Source of the DNA: UBA1672 sp964352665
Lineage (GTDB): Bacteria; Pseudomonadota; Alphaproteobacteria; Micavibrionales; Micavibrionaceae
Length of the DNA: 64,000 bases
Direction: 5' to 3'
Assembly: GCA_964352665.1 (NCBI GenBank)
Contig: CAYGSJ010000001.1
Coordinates: 434,001-498,000 of the forward strand
Made by a program: the position numbers and the translations under genes. Shown here one piece after another: positions 7,831 to 17,505 of the stretch (positions are counted from its first letter, which is position 1; every line of letters begins with the position of its first letter). Below the pieces are notes generated by a model. That model searched no databases. It was not told the DNA's origin and was given only the letters and a program-made list of their open reading frames with translations.

Positions 7831-9486
7831 TTACCCGTAGGCCTCTTCCATTGCATCCATTACCATATCTGCAACGCCGTATTGACGCGCCAAATCAAAG
7901 AATTTTGGACGTAACTTTGATGATTTTTGTTCGGTAATTAATTTTCCGTTTTCATCCTCACCCTTGATATCGAGGGTAAAGAGATCCTGCATTGTAATGA
8001 CCTCGCCTTCCATGCCTGTAATTTCCGTTACATGCGTGGTTTTACGTGACCCATCGCGCAAGCGCTGCACCTGAATAATAACCTGAACGGCGCCCGCTAT
8101 CTGCTCGCGTACAGCTGTTGTTGGAAGATTAAGCCCACCCATTGCTATCATATTCTCCATACGGGAAACCGCTTCGCGGGGGTTGTTGGCGTGCACTGTG
8201 CCCATTGATCCATCGTGACCTGTATTCATTGCCTGCAACAAATCAAAGGCCTCCGGGCCACGCACCTCACCAACAATGATACGTTCAGGACGCATACGAA
8301 GACAGTTTTTAACCAGATCACGCATCGTGATTTCGCCTACCCCTTCAAGGTTTGGCGGGCGTGTTTCCAAACGAACAACGTGCGGTTGCTGAAGTTGCAG
8401 TTCACAAGCATCTTCACAGGTAATAACCCTCTCCCCTGCCTCGATATAACGTGTAAGACAGTTCAGCATTGTTGTCTTACCCGAACCTGTACCACCGGAG
8501 ACCAAAACATTCACACGGCAACGACCGATGGCCATAATCAACTTGGCACAACTTGGTGACATAGAACCAAATTCCATTAAATTTTCGAGTGTAAGTTTGT
8601 CTTTTTTAAATTTACGAATAGTCATGCACGCCCCGTCAACAGACAGTGGCGGGATAATAACGTTCACACGAGACCCATCAGCAAGACGCGCGTCACAAAT
8701 CGGCGATGCTTCATCAACACGGCGCCCAATTGCGCCTACAATACGCTGACAGATTGTTACAAGATGTTGGTTATCACGGAAATGTACGTTTGTACGCTCA
8801 ATCTTACCGCCAACCTCTATATATGTCACGTCCGGTCCATTAATCATAATATCTGCGATATCATCCCGCTCCAGCAACTCTTCCAGAGGGCCAAAACCGA
8901 GCATGTCGTTTGCACATTCTTTTCCAATTTTTTCAAGTTCAACGGGGGTAAGATCAAGATTACGGAACCTTGCAATCTCCTCCACAGCAGAGAAAACCTC
9001 GTCACGTGCCGCTTGGGCGTCCATTCTAGCCAAAGCCTTCAAGTCGATACCATCGCGCAAATCAAGCCATATACGTTTCTGACAGCGTTGAAGACGCAAA
9101 TCCGCAACTGAATCGGCCTTGGTTTCAAAAACCTCTTCCTCTTCACTCTCGCTCTCAAGCATTGGATCTTGATCCATAGACTTCAGGGGCTTTTTGTCTA
9201 CCGCCTCTTCAGCAGAAGACTCCAGCGGCGGATCCTGAGGCTTATCGCCTGGCATTGCCAAAGCATCATCTAGCCCCTCCAGCATAGCGCCTATATCTGC
9301 CTGAGGACCTTTATTTATCTTTTCAACAGGCTCTGAAGCAAGCGGTTTAGTAGTTTCTTCCGGCTTTTTTTCAACAGGCTTTTCCTCAGGAATTTTTTCT
9401 GCTTTTTTTGCCTCTTTTGGCGCAGCAGCTACCTTTGGCTTCGCGGCCTTTTTGTCTTCCGGTGCTGATTGTTTTTTTCCAAACAT
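7831..9486 (-). CDS. cpaF: Tad pilus assembly ATPase CpaF/TadA
   Basis: Secretion ATPase of the GspE/VirB11 superfamily that powers Flp pilus assembly, and retraction in some species. Walker A is GGTGSGKTT (331-339), the Walker B-like segment is IIVGEVRG (403-410), and the conserved TGHDGSMGTVHAN lies at 422-434. At 551 residues it is longer than usual because of a Lys/Pro/Glu-rich, probably disordered N-terminal extension of about 125 residues, ending in an acidic stretch. Its neighbours are cpaE upstream and tadB/tadC downstream. Confidence 0.95.
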   Translation of the reverse strand: MFGKKQSAPEDKKAAKPKVAAAPKEAKKAEKIPEEKPVEKKPEETTKPLASEPVEKINKGPQADIGAMLEGLDDALAMPGDKPQDPPLESSAEEAVDKKPLKSMDQDPMLESESEEEEVFETKADSVADLRLQRCQKRIWLDLRDGIDLKALARMDAQAARDEVFSAVEEIARFRNLDLTPVELEKIGKECANDMLGFGPLEELLERDDIADIMINGPDVTYIEVGGKIERTNVHFRDNQHLVTICQRIVGAIGRRVDEASPICDARLADGSRVNVIIPPLSVDGACMTIRKFKKDKLTLENLMEFGSMSPSCAKLIMAIGRCRVNVLVSGGTGSGKTTMLNCLTRYIEAGERVITCEDACELQLQQPHVVRLETRPPNLEGVGEITMRDLVKNCLRMRPERIIVGEVRGPEAFDLLQAMNTGHDGSMGTVHANNPREAVSRMENMIAMGGLNLPTTAVREQIAGAVQVIIQVQRLRDGSRKTTHVTEITGMEGEVITMQDLFTLDIKGEDENGKLITEQKSSKLRPKFFDLARQYGVADMVMDAMEEAYG

Positions 9487-9523
9487 AATAGATACCTTTT
9501 ACGTCATACCTGCCGGCACGCCT

Positions 9524-10771
9524 TTATTTTGATTTCATCTTGCTTAAAAAGCCTCCCAAAAGACCTGTTCCGCCATCTGCGGCATTACTTTCGGCAACAG
9601 CTTCACCGGTTAACGTTTTTTTCAAAACCGGCAAAAGTGCAGCCACTAGATCTCCGCCATCCTTATCCGAGAATATATCCTTGATCTCACTTTCGTATTT
9701 CAAAAAGAGCGCGGGATCATAGTCTATGACGCTGGACAATTTAAATTCCAGAGCTTCGCCAATATCTCCTCGAGACACTTCCTGCCCCTTTGCAATTCCA
9801 ACTTTATTAACAAGCAACGAAATATCATGTGCTTGCCCACCACGCACCACCGCAATTTCTTTAATCAAACTTCTACAAAACCGCAGAGATGTAACTGTTG
9901 GCTCTGTAACCACTATAATTTGATGTGCTCTTGCAAGTACTGCCTTTTGAACCGTTGCTTCGGCGCCAGAAAGATCAACAAAAACAACAGGAAATTTGAT
10001 CATAAAATTATCCAGAATGGATTCATATTGCGCATTCGATACAGAGGCGTCCAACATAGCATCTGCGCCACTGGCAAGCACGGCTAGTTTTCCATTAGCC
10101 TCATGCATGACACGCTTGAGTGTATCTTCACTTCCTGATTCCGCAGCGCGTGCGATCTCGAATAATGTCGCCGAAGGATCAAACCCCATTCCCACACTAA
10201 TCGGGGACCATCCTCCGGCGGCATCCATCAGAATGGTTTTTTGGCCCATTTTCTCTGATGTAATATATGAACACATTTGTGCAATTGATGATGTTCCCAC
10301 ACCACCCTTTGCACCCATAAAAGCTATTATACGGCTGTCAGAGACGCCCAGACGCTGTATCAATGCTTTTGCGGTTACTTCCTTAAGAATTTCCGGTGTA
10401 ATAGGACGCACCAGATAGTCACTTACTCCCATCTCGATCAGCTTACGATAAAGATAAACATCATTCACCGGCCCCACGATGATTGCTGCTGTATCCTCGC
10501 TACAATGATTAGATAGCTCCCCAAGACGCTCGGCAAACTCTTCGTTAATATCATCTGTCTGGATGATAACCAATTCTGTCGAGCCTTCTTCCCGAAATTT
10601 TTCAATGGCTGCCTCAACATCGCCTTGCACCGCGTGAACTGTCACACGCGCAAATCTCCAGTCCTGTCCCAATGCATGTGCAGATTCCAATGTCTCTGAA
10701 TCATTTGAAAAGACAGAAATGCTTGCAGAAGGAAGAAGGGTATCCGTTGCTTGATGTTCTGGTTCGCTCAT
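9524..10771 (-). CDS. cpaE: Tad pilus localisation ATPase CpaE/TadZ
   Basis: The N-terminal half is receiver-like (VIIQTDDINEEF..., GVSDYLVRPITPEIL) without being a normal phosphoacceptor domain. The C-terminal half is a MinD/ParA-type ATPase with deviant Walker A AKGGVGTS (154-161) and KTILMDAAGGWSP. CpaE/TadZ proteins place the pilus machinery, often at a pole. The length of 415 residues is typical. The gene lies 37 bases upstream of cpaF. Confidence 0.93.
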   Translation of the reverse strand: MSEPEHQATDTLLPSASISVFSNDSETLESAHALGQDWRFARVTVHAVQGDVEAAIEKFREEGSTELVIIQTDDINEEFAERLGELSNHCSEDTAAIIVGPVNDVYLYRKLIEMGVSDYLVRPITPEILKEVTAKALIQRLGVSDSRIIAFMGAKGGVGTSSIAQMCSYITSEKMGQKTILMDAAGGWSPISVGMGFDPSATLFEIARAAESGSEDTLKRVMHEANGKLAVLASGADAMLDASVSNAQYESILDNFMIKFPVVFVDLSGAEATVQKAVLARAHQIIVVTEPTVTSLRFCRSLIKEIAVVRGGQAHDISLLVNKVGIAKGQEVSRGDIGEALEFKLSSVIDYDPALFLKYESEIKDIFSDKDGGDLVAALLPVLKKTLTGEAVAESNAADGGTGLLGGFLSKMKSK

Positions 10772-10914
10772 TTTTTTACCTGTGTGGTTGTCCGAATGGA
10801 CATAGAATTGCTCGTTATTTTAAAAAAATACTAGCTACACAATAACACTCAGCCGTTAACATTCCCCTAATGTATTTCGTAAATATAATCGCCTGTAACG
10901 CGCAGAAAATATCA

Positions 10915-11553
10915 CTATTGCGTTGCACTTTGACCGTCCAATGAGGCATTAGGTGCCCCACTACGATAGCGGTCAACAATGTTTGTTGCGCTTCGGCCAT
11001 CTGTTTCATGATCTGCCAATTCACGTCCAGCAAGATCAGCTGGCTTTGCCACCTGACGTGCCGTCATGGACTTTATCGAACATCCAAGCTTGTAATCACG
11101 ATCCGCTTCAACGGCACTACCGTCCATCCCCGAGAGCATATTTTCACACTCTTTGGGAACTGAAGCTGTTACTGCTGTGTAAGATACAAGAAGATGCGCA
11201 CTATCCCCTTGTGATTTTATAGGCATAACGCTGGCATCTACATCGATGACACCGTGCCTGCGCAATTTCTGGGCAACATCTGCAAGGTTGTTAGACGCAT
11301 TCATGGCTGTATTTCTGTATGATTTAGGATCATAGGTCAGGATCAGGTCCATTGTGCTGCCGCCATGCTTTGCATAGTGCTTTGCTAATCCATCGATAAA
11401 CGCATCATCAACATCCGCTAATAAAACGTCGTGCGTCATAACCTCTTCGTGAATTTGAAAAGGCTGTTGCGTAACAGCTGTAGGTGTATGCAAATTACAT
11501 CCTACCAATGTTAAAGAGATAAATGCTATGCCAGCCTTGAAAAGATGTTTCAT
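10915..11553 (-). CDS. cpaD: Tad pilus lipoprotein CpaD
   Basis: From the ATG at 11553 the protein begins with a lipoprotein signal peptide (MKHLFKAGIAFISLTLVGCN, lipid-attached Cys19). An ATG at 11589 would add 12 residues and spoil the signal. The C-terminal part LGCSIKSMTARQVAKPADLAG matches the CpaD signature, where a GC...N/S-x-A motif is followed by PxDL. CpaD assists the outer-membrane secretin. It lies between cpaC and cpaE, its usual place. The 143 bases between it and cpaE show no further gene. Confidence 0.88.
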   Translation of the reverse strand: MKHLFKAGIAFISLTLVGCNLHTPTAVTQQPFQIHEEVMTHDVLLADVDDAFIDGLAKHYAKHGGSTMDLILTYDPKSYRNTAMNASNNLADVAQKLRRHGVIDVDASVMPIKSQGDSAHLLVSYTAVTASVPKECENMLSGMDGSAVEADRDYKLGCSIKSMTARQVAKPADLAGRELADHETDGRSATNIVDRYRSGAPNASLDGQSATQ

Positions 11554-11616
11554 CGAGTTCTTACCTTTAATGTGCTCTATTATTGTCATGTTGAAGTGCC
11601 CTGCTTCGCGTTAATT

Positions 11617-13107
11617 CTAGTCGAGGATGTATCCGTAAGCTCCTGCATCTGCAAAAATCTTATCATCTTCAAGATCAAACATACGTCTTATATTTGCCTT
11701 AAAAATTCTTGATAGCTGTGTTTGTTTCTCCTTGGGAGGAACTTTCTCTGCCCGCTCTTTATCTGCAAAAGGTTCGACCAAATAGGCTGTTACGATAACA
11801 ACCATTTCGGTTTCATTCCTTTGGAAGCTGTCTGATGAGATCAAATCACCAAGAACCGGTGTTTTGTTTATACCAGGCAAACCTGATAGCCCCTCTGCGG
11901 TTTGTGATTGCAACAAACCTGCGATCATTAAGCTACCACCACTGGGCATTTCAATTGTGGTTTCTGCACGACGAATATCAAGCCCCGGCACCGTAAGATC
12001 GGCGAGGACAACTGCCGTACTCTGGTCCAGAGATGAAACTTCTGTGTTTAATTGTAGATTGATACGATTATCAGACAGAACCACCGGCTTGAAATTTAAA
12101 GACACACCGAACTCACGGAATTCAATTGTTATATTTCCGAACTGGTCACGACCTGTTGGCACAGGAAATTCACCTCCAGCCAAAAATCCGGCTTGTTGCC
12201 CCGACACAGCTGTTAAATTAGGTTCTGCAAGAATATTCAGAAGATTTTCCTCTTCCAACGCGTTCAGGAAGAATCCAATATTTCCGATACCCTTAAGACC
12301 TGAATCTACGATAAGCCCTGCGGCACCGATCGCATCTTGCGAAAGCCCAAGCCCTGCGCCACCGCCAAAAGCCAATTCATCTGTATCTCTAATAAGGCTA
12401 CCGGATGGTGTGCGACCAAAAATTGTGGTGACCGCCAACTCATTGGGATCATTCGCGCGTGTATCAATGCCAAGCTCTTTAAGAACGCGACGCTCTGCCT
12501 CAACAATTTTTACCTGAAGCATAACCTGTTGCTCACCACGAATTTCAAGCAAGTTGGCAATTAATTCATCAATAGACTTGTTATCAAGATCTTGAAGGTC
12601 GCTTACATAATGCCCTACAAGGCTGCTTATTTTGGCAGCCACCTCTGGATTAGATACACTACCCGTCAACAAAATCTGATCGTGAACGGAGGCAATTTTT
12701 ACGTCCTCTTTCGGGAAGAGACCATCTACCAGGCTCTGAATTGCCTGTAAATCATAACTTACGTGCACATCAATGCGCTTAACAACGTTTCCTGCTGCAT
12801 CCAATACAATTACATTCGTATCACCGATAGAAAGACCAACAATATAAAGTTTGTTTGATTGAACAGCCTGTACATCTGCAATGACAGGATTAGCAACCAA
12901 CACATCCGAAACACCTTCTGGCAGGGTAACAATATCAGCTTTTCCCAGAGTAATACTGAGTGGTGCATTTATCTTTTTTATGTCGTGTATCGAGACAAGA
13001 TCGCCTTTAGAGGCGTGCACCTGTATTCCACTAAACATCACACCGGAAACAGCCACTATAGCTGCAACGATTAATGTTTTAACTGTCTTTCTATATAAAC
13101 CTGCCAT
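11617..13107 (-). CDS. cpaC: Tad pilus outer-membrane secretin CpaC/RcpA
   Basis: A signal peptide (to about residue 32) is followed by the pilus/secretin N-terminal domain (about 45-115), a BON-like region (about 116-185) and a secretin domain (about 235-430). Typical motifs are GFFLNALEEENLLNILAEPNLTAVSGQQAGFLAGGEFPVP and PGLDIRRAETTIEMPSGGSLMIAGLLQ. It forms the multimeric outer-membrane ring through which the Flp pilus passes. The length of 496 residues is normal for the family. Confidence 0.95.
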   Translation of the reverse strand: MAGLYRKTVKTLIVAAIVAVSGVMFSGIQVHASKGDLVSIHDIKKINAPLSITLGKADIVTLPEGVSDVLVANPVIADVQAVQSNKLYIVGLSIGDTNVIVLDAAGNVVKRIDVHVSYDLQAIQSLVDGLFPKEDVKIASVHDQILLTGSVSNPEVAAKISSLVGHYVSDLQDLDNKSIDELIANLLEIRGEQQVMLQVKIVEAERRVLKELGIDTRANDPNELAVTTIFGRTPSGSLIRDTDELAFGGGAGLGLSQDAIGAAGLIVDSGLKGIGNIGFFLNALEEENLLNILAEPNLTAVSGQQAGFLAGGEFPVPTGRDQFGNITIEFREFGVSLNFKPVVLSDNRINLQLNTEVSSLDQSTAVVLADLTVPGLDIRRAETTIEMPSGGSLMIAGLLQSQTAEGLSGLPGINKTPVLGDLISSDSFQRNETEMVVIVTAYLVEPFADKERAEKVPPKEKQTQLSRIFKANIRRMFDLEDDKIFADAGAYGYILD

Positions 13108-13179
13108 GGTTTTTTCTTTCTATAAATCTTTACAAACACAAAGAATTTTTACGCAGAAGAGTACGAGCTTCAGACTGGA

Positions 13180-14064
13180 TTATCGTACCGGAACTGTATC
13201 AACCTTAGCTCCACTGTAGATTCTCACCGTTGTCGTGCTGACTCCGGTATCCTCTTTTAATCTGATATACTCATCATGAATTTCGTTATCTATTTTGGTT
13301 AGACGTGCATCCGTCAAAGCCTCGACCACCTCATTAGGCGTGTCATCGCCAACACCGCGCATAGCAAGTGTCAACGTCCCCATCTCCGAAGCGAGAGCCA
13401 AGGCTTCTGCATCACGGCTGGATACTGCCAAAGTAACAGTCTTACCAACTTTAATTTTGTCATCTGTATCTGTTTCTGCTTTTTGATCAATCGCCAGAAC
13501 ACGAACATTTTGCAAGATGGTTTCTGTCGCAAGTTTATCTAGATTCATCTGGAGCATATTCTGGATCTGCGGAACATCGTCATTCCCTACAGTCACGCGA
13601 TGTTTGTATGTCAAAATTACATCAACATAGCTTCCCGGTGTAATAAATCCGGCCACCATGTCCTCAGCAGATACTTTGATAGAGACTGCGCGCTCCCCTG
13701 CCTGCAATCGTGCAACAACATAATTCGTTTTGGTTTCTTTTAATATCGCTCTTTTAACAAGCGCCTCACCTTTGAAAAAACCTCTTTCCAGACGCCCGGA
13801 GAGCGCTTCATCGGCCTCTTGATCGTCTTTCCTGATAATCGCTCCCTGAAACAAGGCATCTTCACTCCATGCCTTCCACATCATGTCCCCGTCTTCCAAT
13901 TCATGTCCTTTTTTAAGATCTACGGCGGCCACCAAAACCTGCACAGCATTATCAGGGGCTTTTGAAGGTCCCTTCTTACCCCCCAGTGTAACTTGCACCA
14001 GAAATGCAACCAAAACGGCCGCTAAAACGGCGCCACCAAGTACTATCATAATATTCTTATTCAT
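13180..14064 (-). CDS. cpaB: Tad pilus assembly protein CpaB/RcpC
   Basis: An N-terminal membrane anchor (MIVLGGAVLAAVLVAFLVQV) is followed by a SAF domain (about 40-110, VLVAAVDLKKGHELEDGDMMWKAW...) and the RcpC/CpaB domain (AGERAVSIKVSAEDMVAGFITPGSYVDVILT). It is a periplasmic inner-membrane-anchored protein that works with the secretin and may bind peptidoglycan. It lies directly upstream of cpaC with a 72-base gap. Confidence 0.93.
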   Translation of the reverse strand: MNKNIMIVLGGAVLAAVLVAFLVQVTLGGKKGPSKAPDNAVQVLVAAVDLKKGHELEDGDMMWKAWSEDALFQGAIIRKDDQEADEALSGRLERGFFKGEALVKRAILKETKTNYVVARLQAGERAVSIKVSAEDMVAGFITPGSYVDVILTYKHRVTVGNDDVPQIQNMLQMNLDKLATETILQNVRVLAIDQKAETDTDDKIKVGKTVTLAVSSRDAEALALASEMGTLTLAMRGVGDDTPNEVVEALTDARLTKIDNEIHDEYIRLKEDTGVSTTTVRIYSGAKVDTVPVR

Positions 14065-14199
14065 TTTTATCCCGTCTCCGGACTATTGGTAATTGTTAAA
14101 AAAGAACTCAGAATTTGGAAAAAAGTTCAGAAAATTGAAACAAAGCGATTGAAAGACAAGAAACTTCTCATCCCATAATATCTGTTGTTTCTTAACAAT

Positions 14200-14772
14200 T
14201 CATGAACCGCTTCCCTCTACTTGTACTGCTAGAAAAATGGACAAAACGTCCGTAGAAAAATACCCGGAATGTATAAAAGCAATTAACATGCCAAAACTGA
14301 TTGCAACACCATAAGGGACCTTATCAGCCCCCCCTTGCACCTGCGCCGCCCAACTGCCCTCCACGGGAGCTTTAAATGGCTTTTTCTTCTTTAAATATAG
14401 TGCCACAAGCCCCAATAAACCGCCCAAGAGGGTCATAAAAAACAAATAGACCGGAATGTACTTAGCCTGTATCCAAAACGCACAGGCGGACGCGAATTTG
14501 GCGTCTCCGCCCCCTATCATGCCTAAAGCAAACAAGATCAACGTCAGGATGAAAGTAGCACCTGCGGATAATAAATGAGATAACGCGAATCCAAACACTT
14601 TTCCTTCAAAACCGCCAAAGTACGTGGCCGCATAAGCCACAAAGAACACCCCGACAACCACTAGGCTATATGCATTCGGTATTTTCATAGACTTTAAATC
14701 GGAAAGCGCTGCGAGCCCCCCGATTGCCAATGTTATAAATACACAAATCAGAAAAATAATAAGTAAGATCAT
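14200..14772 (-). CDS. cpaA: prepilin peptidase CpaA/TadV
   Basis: Aspartate protease of family A24, small Tad-type form (190 residues from the ATG at 14772; a GTG at 14781 is also possible). The two catalytic aspartates are visible in ALSDLKSMKIPN (Asp25) and in the GxGD motif MIGGGDAKF (Asp90), among about six membrane helices. It cleaves the Flp prepilin and the TadE-type pseudopilins after the Gly of their leader. A GGTGGG sequence lies just before the ATG. It stands between the flp gene and cpaB, as in Caulobacter. Confidence 0.92.
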   Translation of the reverse strand: MILLIIFLICVFITLAIGGLAALSDLKSMKIPNAYSLVVVGVFFVAYAATYFGGFEGKVFGFALSHLLSAGATFILTLILFALGMIGGGDAKFASACAFWIQAKYIPVYLFFMTLLGGLLGLVALYLKKKKPFKAPVEGSWAAQVQGGADKVPYGVAISFGMLIAFIHSGYFSTDVLSIFLAVQVEGSGS

Positions 14773-14875
14773 TCTGCCCACCAGAATACATTAAATATGT
14801 GGAAAAATCGATAGGAAAACTTGACTCAAATGGCTCCGGCGATTCGGAATAATTTTCCTAGTGTATTATGTAATA

Positions 14876-14905
14876 AAAGCCCGCCTAAGATATCTGGCGG
14901 GCTTT
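14876..14905 (-). terminator. rho-independent terminator of the flp gene
   Basis: A perfect 10-bp stem (AAAGCCCGCC / GGCGGGCTTT) with a 10-base loop lies 28 bases after the flp stop codon. On the minus strand it is followed by TTTTATTA. Transcripts of the abundant pilin would end here, separating flp from cpaA and the genes beyond. Confidence 0.88.
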
Positions 14906-14933
14906 CAACATTTAATTCTGTTATACTCTTAAA

Positions 14934-15122
14934 TTAAGAGTTAGCGTTTTCTAGTTCAGTTTGAACATTTGTGAACATTGTTACAAGCTCATCACCAACT
15001 AGACCAACTGTAATCGCGATAGCAACCGCAATACCAGCCGCAATCAAGCCATATTCAATAGCTGTCGCGCCGTCTTCGTTACGTAGATATGCTTCTCTTA
15101 GTGCAATCAATTTAACTAACAT
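14934..15122 (-). CDS. flp: Flp pilin (major pilin candidate)
   Basis: A 62-residue prepilin. The basic leader ends in EDG (Gly18), followed by ATAIEYGLIAAGIAVAIAITVGLVG, with the conserved Glu at +5 and Tyr at +6 of the mature protein. The prepilin peptidase should cut after Gly18. The start at 15122 has a strong AGGAGAT ribosome site at -8. A longer in-frame start upstream (15227) is rejected for lack of a leader pattern. Unlike its neighbours it has its own terminator and a long AT-rich upstream region, consistent with separate strong expression. Confidence 0.95.
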   Translation of the reverse strand: MLVKLIALREAYLRNEDGATAIEYGLIAAGIAVAIAITVGLVGDELVTMFTNVQTELENANS

Positions 15123-15543
15123 GTTTATCTCCTTAAGATTAGATTTGTTAAATTTTTTTATCCGGTAAACCCATACTTCAAAAAAGTCATGAAGCTCCTT
15201 AACCGTTATCCTTATCATAACCCACAATTACTTAATGAAAACTTAATCAATCCAAATAAAAGTTGGCTTTTTTGAGAAAATATTTAATGATTATTTATAT
15301 AAAATTTTATACAAATAACTTTTACTTAATTTTTTAAAGTAAATATAAAATAAACTGATATAAATACTTCAAATTATCATTTATAAATAATATTTCATGC
15401 ATTTAGTAATCTGGTATTTAAATATTTTTCTAAAACTATTAAGCAGGAATACTGTATATTTTTTTGTGTGGCGCAGAAAAGCGCGCGCCTGTCTACTTGA
15501 AATAGACAGGCGGCACAGGCTTTTGGAGCTTATAGGACTGATA
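15123..15543. other. 421-base non-coding, very AT-rich region upstream of flp
   Basis: This is the only gap above 300 bases. The part from about 15228 to 15440 is extremely AT-rich and contains a 14-bp palindrome TATAAAATTTTATA (15298-15311). The end nearest tadG carries a 10-bp hairpin, listed separately. On the minus strand a TATGAT-like hexamer lies about 100 bases before flp, but I cannot identify a convincing -35 or a sigma-54 site. It probably holds the flp promoter and regulator sites. Confidence 0.5.
15486..15512 (-). terminator. hairpin downstream of tadG, possible terminator
   Basis: A perfect 10-bp stem (CGCCTGTCTA / TAGACAGGCG) with a 7-base loop lies 32 bases after the tadG stop. 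On the minus strand it is followed by CGCGCTTTTCTG, a weak T-tract, so it may end the tadE/tadG transcript or stabilise its 3' end. Confidence 0.55.
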
Positions 15544-16941
15544 CTACCCCTTAATGTGCAAGTTGCTGAGTTCTTTACTGATATTCTCGAATGCGTCTAT
15601 CAAATCCTGTTGGGCAGGCGCATCATAGTAATAGCTTTCCGCCGTTGCGCATTCTCTGTAAAAGTCTTTTGTGCTTTGATTGATATTCGAATAGAACGTT
15701 ACAGTATATATAATCACGCCATCTTCCTTAAGGTTATCGCAGACATCTGCAAACCTATTGTTTAAATCATTGACGCTGATACTGTGATCTTGCGTGGGTC
15801 CATATGCAGAGTATTTATTATGCATTGTATTATCACCATCCGTCATCATGACGATTGCTTTACGCCAATACTGGTTTTCCCAAGAGACCCCTTCTTCAAA
15901 CGGGAAGTCAGGTGATAAAACCCGATACCCCCAAACCATGCCGTAATTACCATAGGTGTGACCATTGGCTGTCATTTTGTTAATCTGAAGCTTTAAATTT
16001 GTTGGGCTTGTGATTAAAGGTGTTACATGCGTCTTGGGACAGATGTAATTTGGCTTCTGTTTAACCTGGCCGTAATAATTCAGATCACAATATGGGTCAT
16101 CGTCTTCATCACGACAATATCTGTACATATCCCATGGCCCCTCATGATTGGTTGTATCATCGGGATAATCATGCGCAAGAACACACCCCATCCAATTGTT
16201 GTTATTACTAGATGTCGTATAGCTCAGCCCATGAGGGTTGTTTACGAATGCTGCGCCATAGAAGTCACCATCAGGATCCTCACCAAGCCCGTAAGGCCCG
16301 ACATTTACAGATGTACTGTATGGAACAAGCCCAATTTTGATGTAATCGGGATCGCGTGTTACCATGCTATCCAGATCATCCGGATCTGCTGCCGCACCTT
16401 CAACAGGATCAATACCATAAAGGATATATACAAAGCTGGATGCCGCATTTCGGAGCGCAGAAATATTGTTGTTGGTACTCATTGAGCCTGTATTATCCAT
16501 GACAAGAACAACCTCAATGCCCTGAACTTCACGCACCACCGTCGTTGATGCACCAATATTAATAACATCGATACCTAAAACACTTAGGAAGGATGTATTA
16601 TATTGGGCTGAGCCGGTTACGATAATCTCATCTCCCACAACCTGAACTTCCGGATCAAAGGTAAGACCAAGCTTTTCAGGCGGGAAGTTGGCATCAAAAA
16701 ATTCCTGAACTTTTTGGTTTATAACCGCTTCATCCGTAGAGGCTGCCGCCGCTGCTAATGCCGCTGCATCCAGCGCCTGCGCCAAGCGTTGCTTTACAAG
16801 GTATGCCTTGGAGTAGTCTATGGATAAACCTACAATCCCAACCAGAATCGGTAGCATAAGGCCAAACATCATGGCGATAGCCGCCGACGTATCCGAACAA
16901 TATCTGGAAGCGATGCTTCCTCTATTCTTCAACTGTTTCAT
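15544..16941 (-). CDS. tadG: TadG-like pseudopilin with von Willebrand factor A domain
   Basis: The N-terminal hydrophobic segment (SAAIAMMFGLMLPILVGIVGLSIDYSKA, about 19-46) is the TadG/Flp-like leader helix. From about residue 141 a vWA domain begins with the metal-site motif VVLVMDNTGSMS (Asp149...Ser153), and a second acidic motif, MMTDGDN, occurs later. The protein has 465 residues. TadG proteins are anchored at the inner membrane with the vWA part in the periplasm and are needed for a functional Tad pilus. Tyr/Asp/Asn-rich inserts in the vWA part are long. It lies 20 bases downstream of a TadE-like gene. Confidence 0.9.
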   Translation of the reverse strand: MKQLKNRGSIASRYCSDTSAAIAMMFGLMLPILVGIVGLSIDYSKAYLVKQRLAQALDAAALAAAAASTDEAVINQKVQEFFDANFPPEKLGLTFDPEVQVVGDEIIVTGSAQYNTSFLSVLGIDVINIGASTTVVREVQGIEVVLVMDNTGSMSTNNNISALRNAASSFVYILYGIDPVEGAAADPDDLDSMVTRDPDYIKIGLVPYSTSVNVGPYGLGEDPDGDFYGAAFVNNPHGLSYTTSSNNNNWMGCVLAHDYPDDTTNHEGPWDMYRYCRDEDDDPYCDLNYYGQVKQKPNYICPKTHVTPLITSPTNLKLQINKMTANGHTYGNYGMVWGYRVLSPDFPFEEGVSWENQYWRKAIVMMTDGDNTMHNKYSAYGPTQDHSISVNDLNNRFADVCDNLKEDGVIIYTVTFYSNINQSTKDFYRECATAESYYYDAPAQQDLIDAFENISKELSNLHIKG

Positions 16942-16961
16942 GACCTATTCCTTTCTAAGTA

Positions 16962-17495
16962 TTATTCATATGTAACAACCGGGGAGCTTCGTCCTCGGCT
17001 AAAAGCCACTTCCATCATTTCAAATGATTCCATCACAAACCCTGCAAATTTGGGGACGTATTGATATTGTACAGAGACCATGACCACGCCCTCATCTTCA
17101 TCAGCCAAAGCGGCAACCCTCTCCAGAGCATCAGGAATCGGGGTCATGTTCTGTGTTTCACGCCATACAATTTCACTATTTGCATCTTCATCAAAACGGA
17201 CACTGACAATATCAACTCCATAACTTGAGTTATCTAAAGGCTCAAACGCGAGTCGACCAGCCTCTATTGCTTCCGATACATCACCTGCATCTACTATATT
17301 CTGGCGTGTAATAAGATCAGCCACTACTTGTGAAGCGCGGATTGCCTTCTGATTAGCAAGGACTGCAAAGCCGGCATCATAAACGCCCATAAACAGGGTC
17401 AGCATAATCGGAAAAATCATAGCAGCCTCAACCGCCGCTATCGCGTCTTCCTCTCCAATCCATCGTGCCAATAATTTTTTAAACATGTTGTTCAT
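16962..17495 (-). CDS. TadE/TadF-like pseudopilin
   Basis: A 177-residue protein starting with MNNMFKKLLARWIGEEDAIAAVEAAMIFPIMLTLFMGVYDAG. The pseudopilin leader has E-x(6)-E followed by a hydrophobic helix, as in TadE/TadF, with the rest periplasmic. The ATG at 17495 has GAGG five bases upstream and is preferred over a TTG one codon earlier. It lies between the other TadE-like gene and tadG. TadE and TadF cannot be assigned separately from sequence alone. Confidence 0.87.
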   Translation of the reverse strand: MNNMFKKLLARWIGEEDAIAAVEAAMIFPIMLTLFMGVYDAGFAVLANQKAIRASQVVADLITRQNIVDAGDVSEAIEAGRLAFEPLDNSSYGVDIVSVRFDEDANSEIVWRETQNMTPIPDALERVAALADEDEGVVMVSVQYQYVPKFAGFVMESFEMMEVAFSRGRSSPVVTYE

Positions 17496-17505
17496 CAAAC
17501 CTCAT

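Noticed and set aside
15397..15765. 122-aa plus-strand open frame opposite the tadG end
   Set aside because: It is antisense to tadG and spans the hairpin. It has no ribosome site or recognisable domain.
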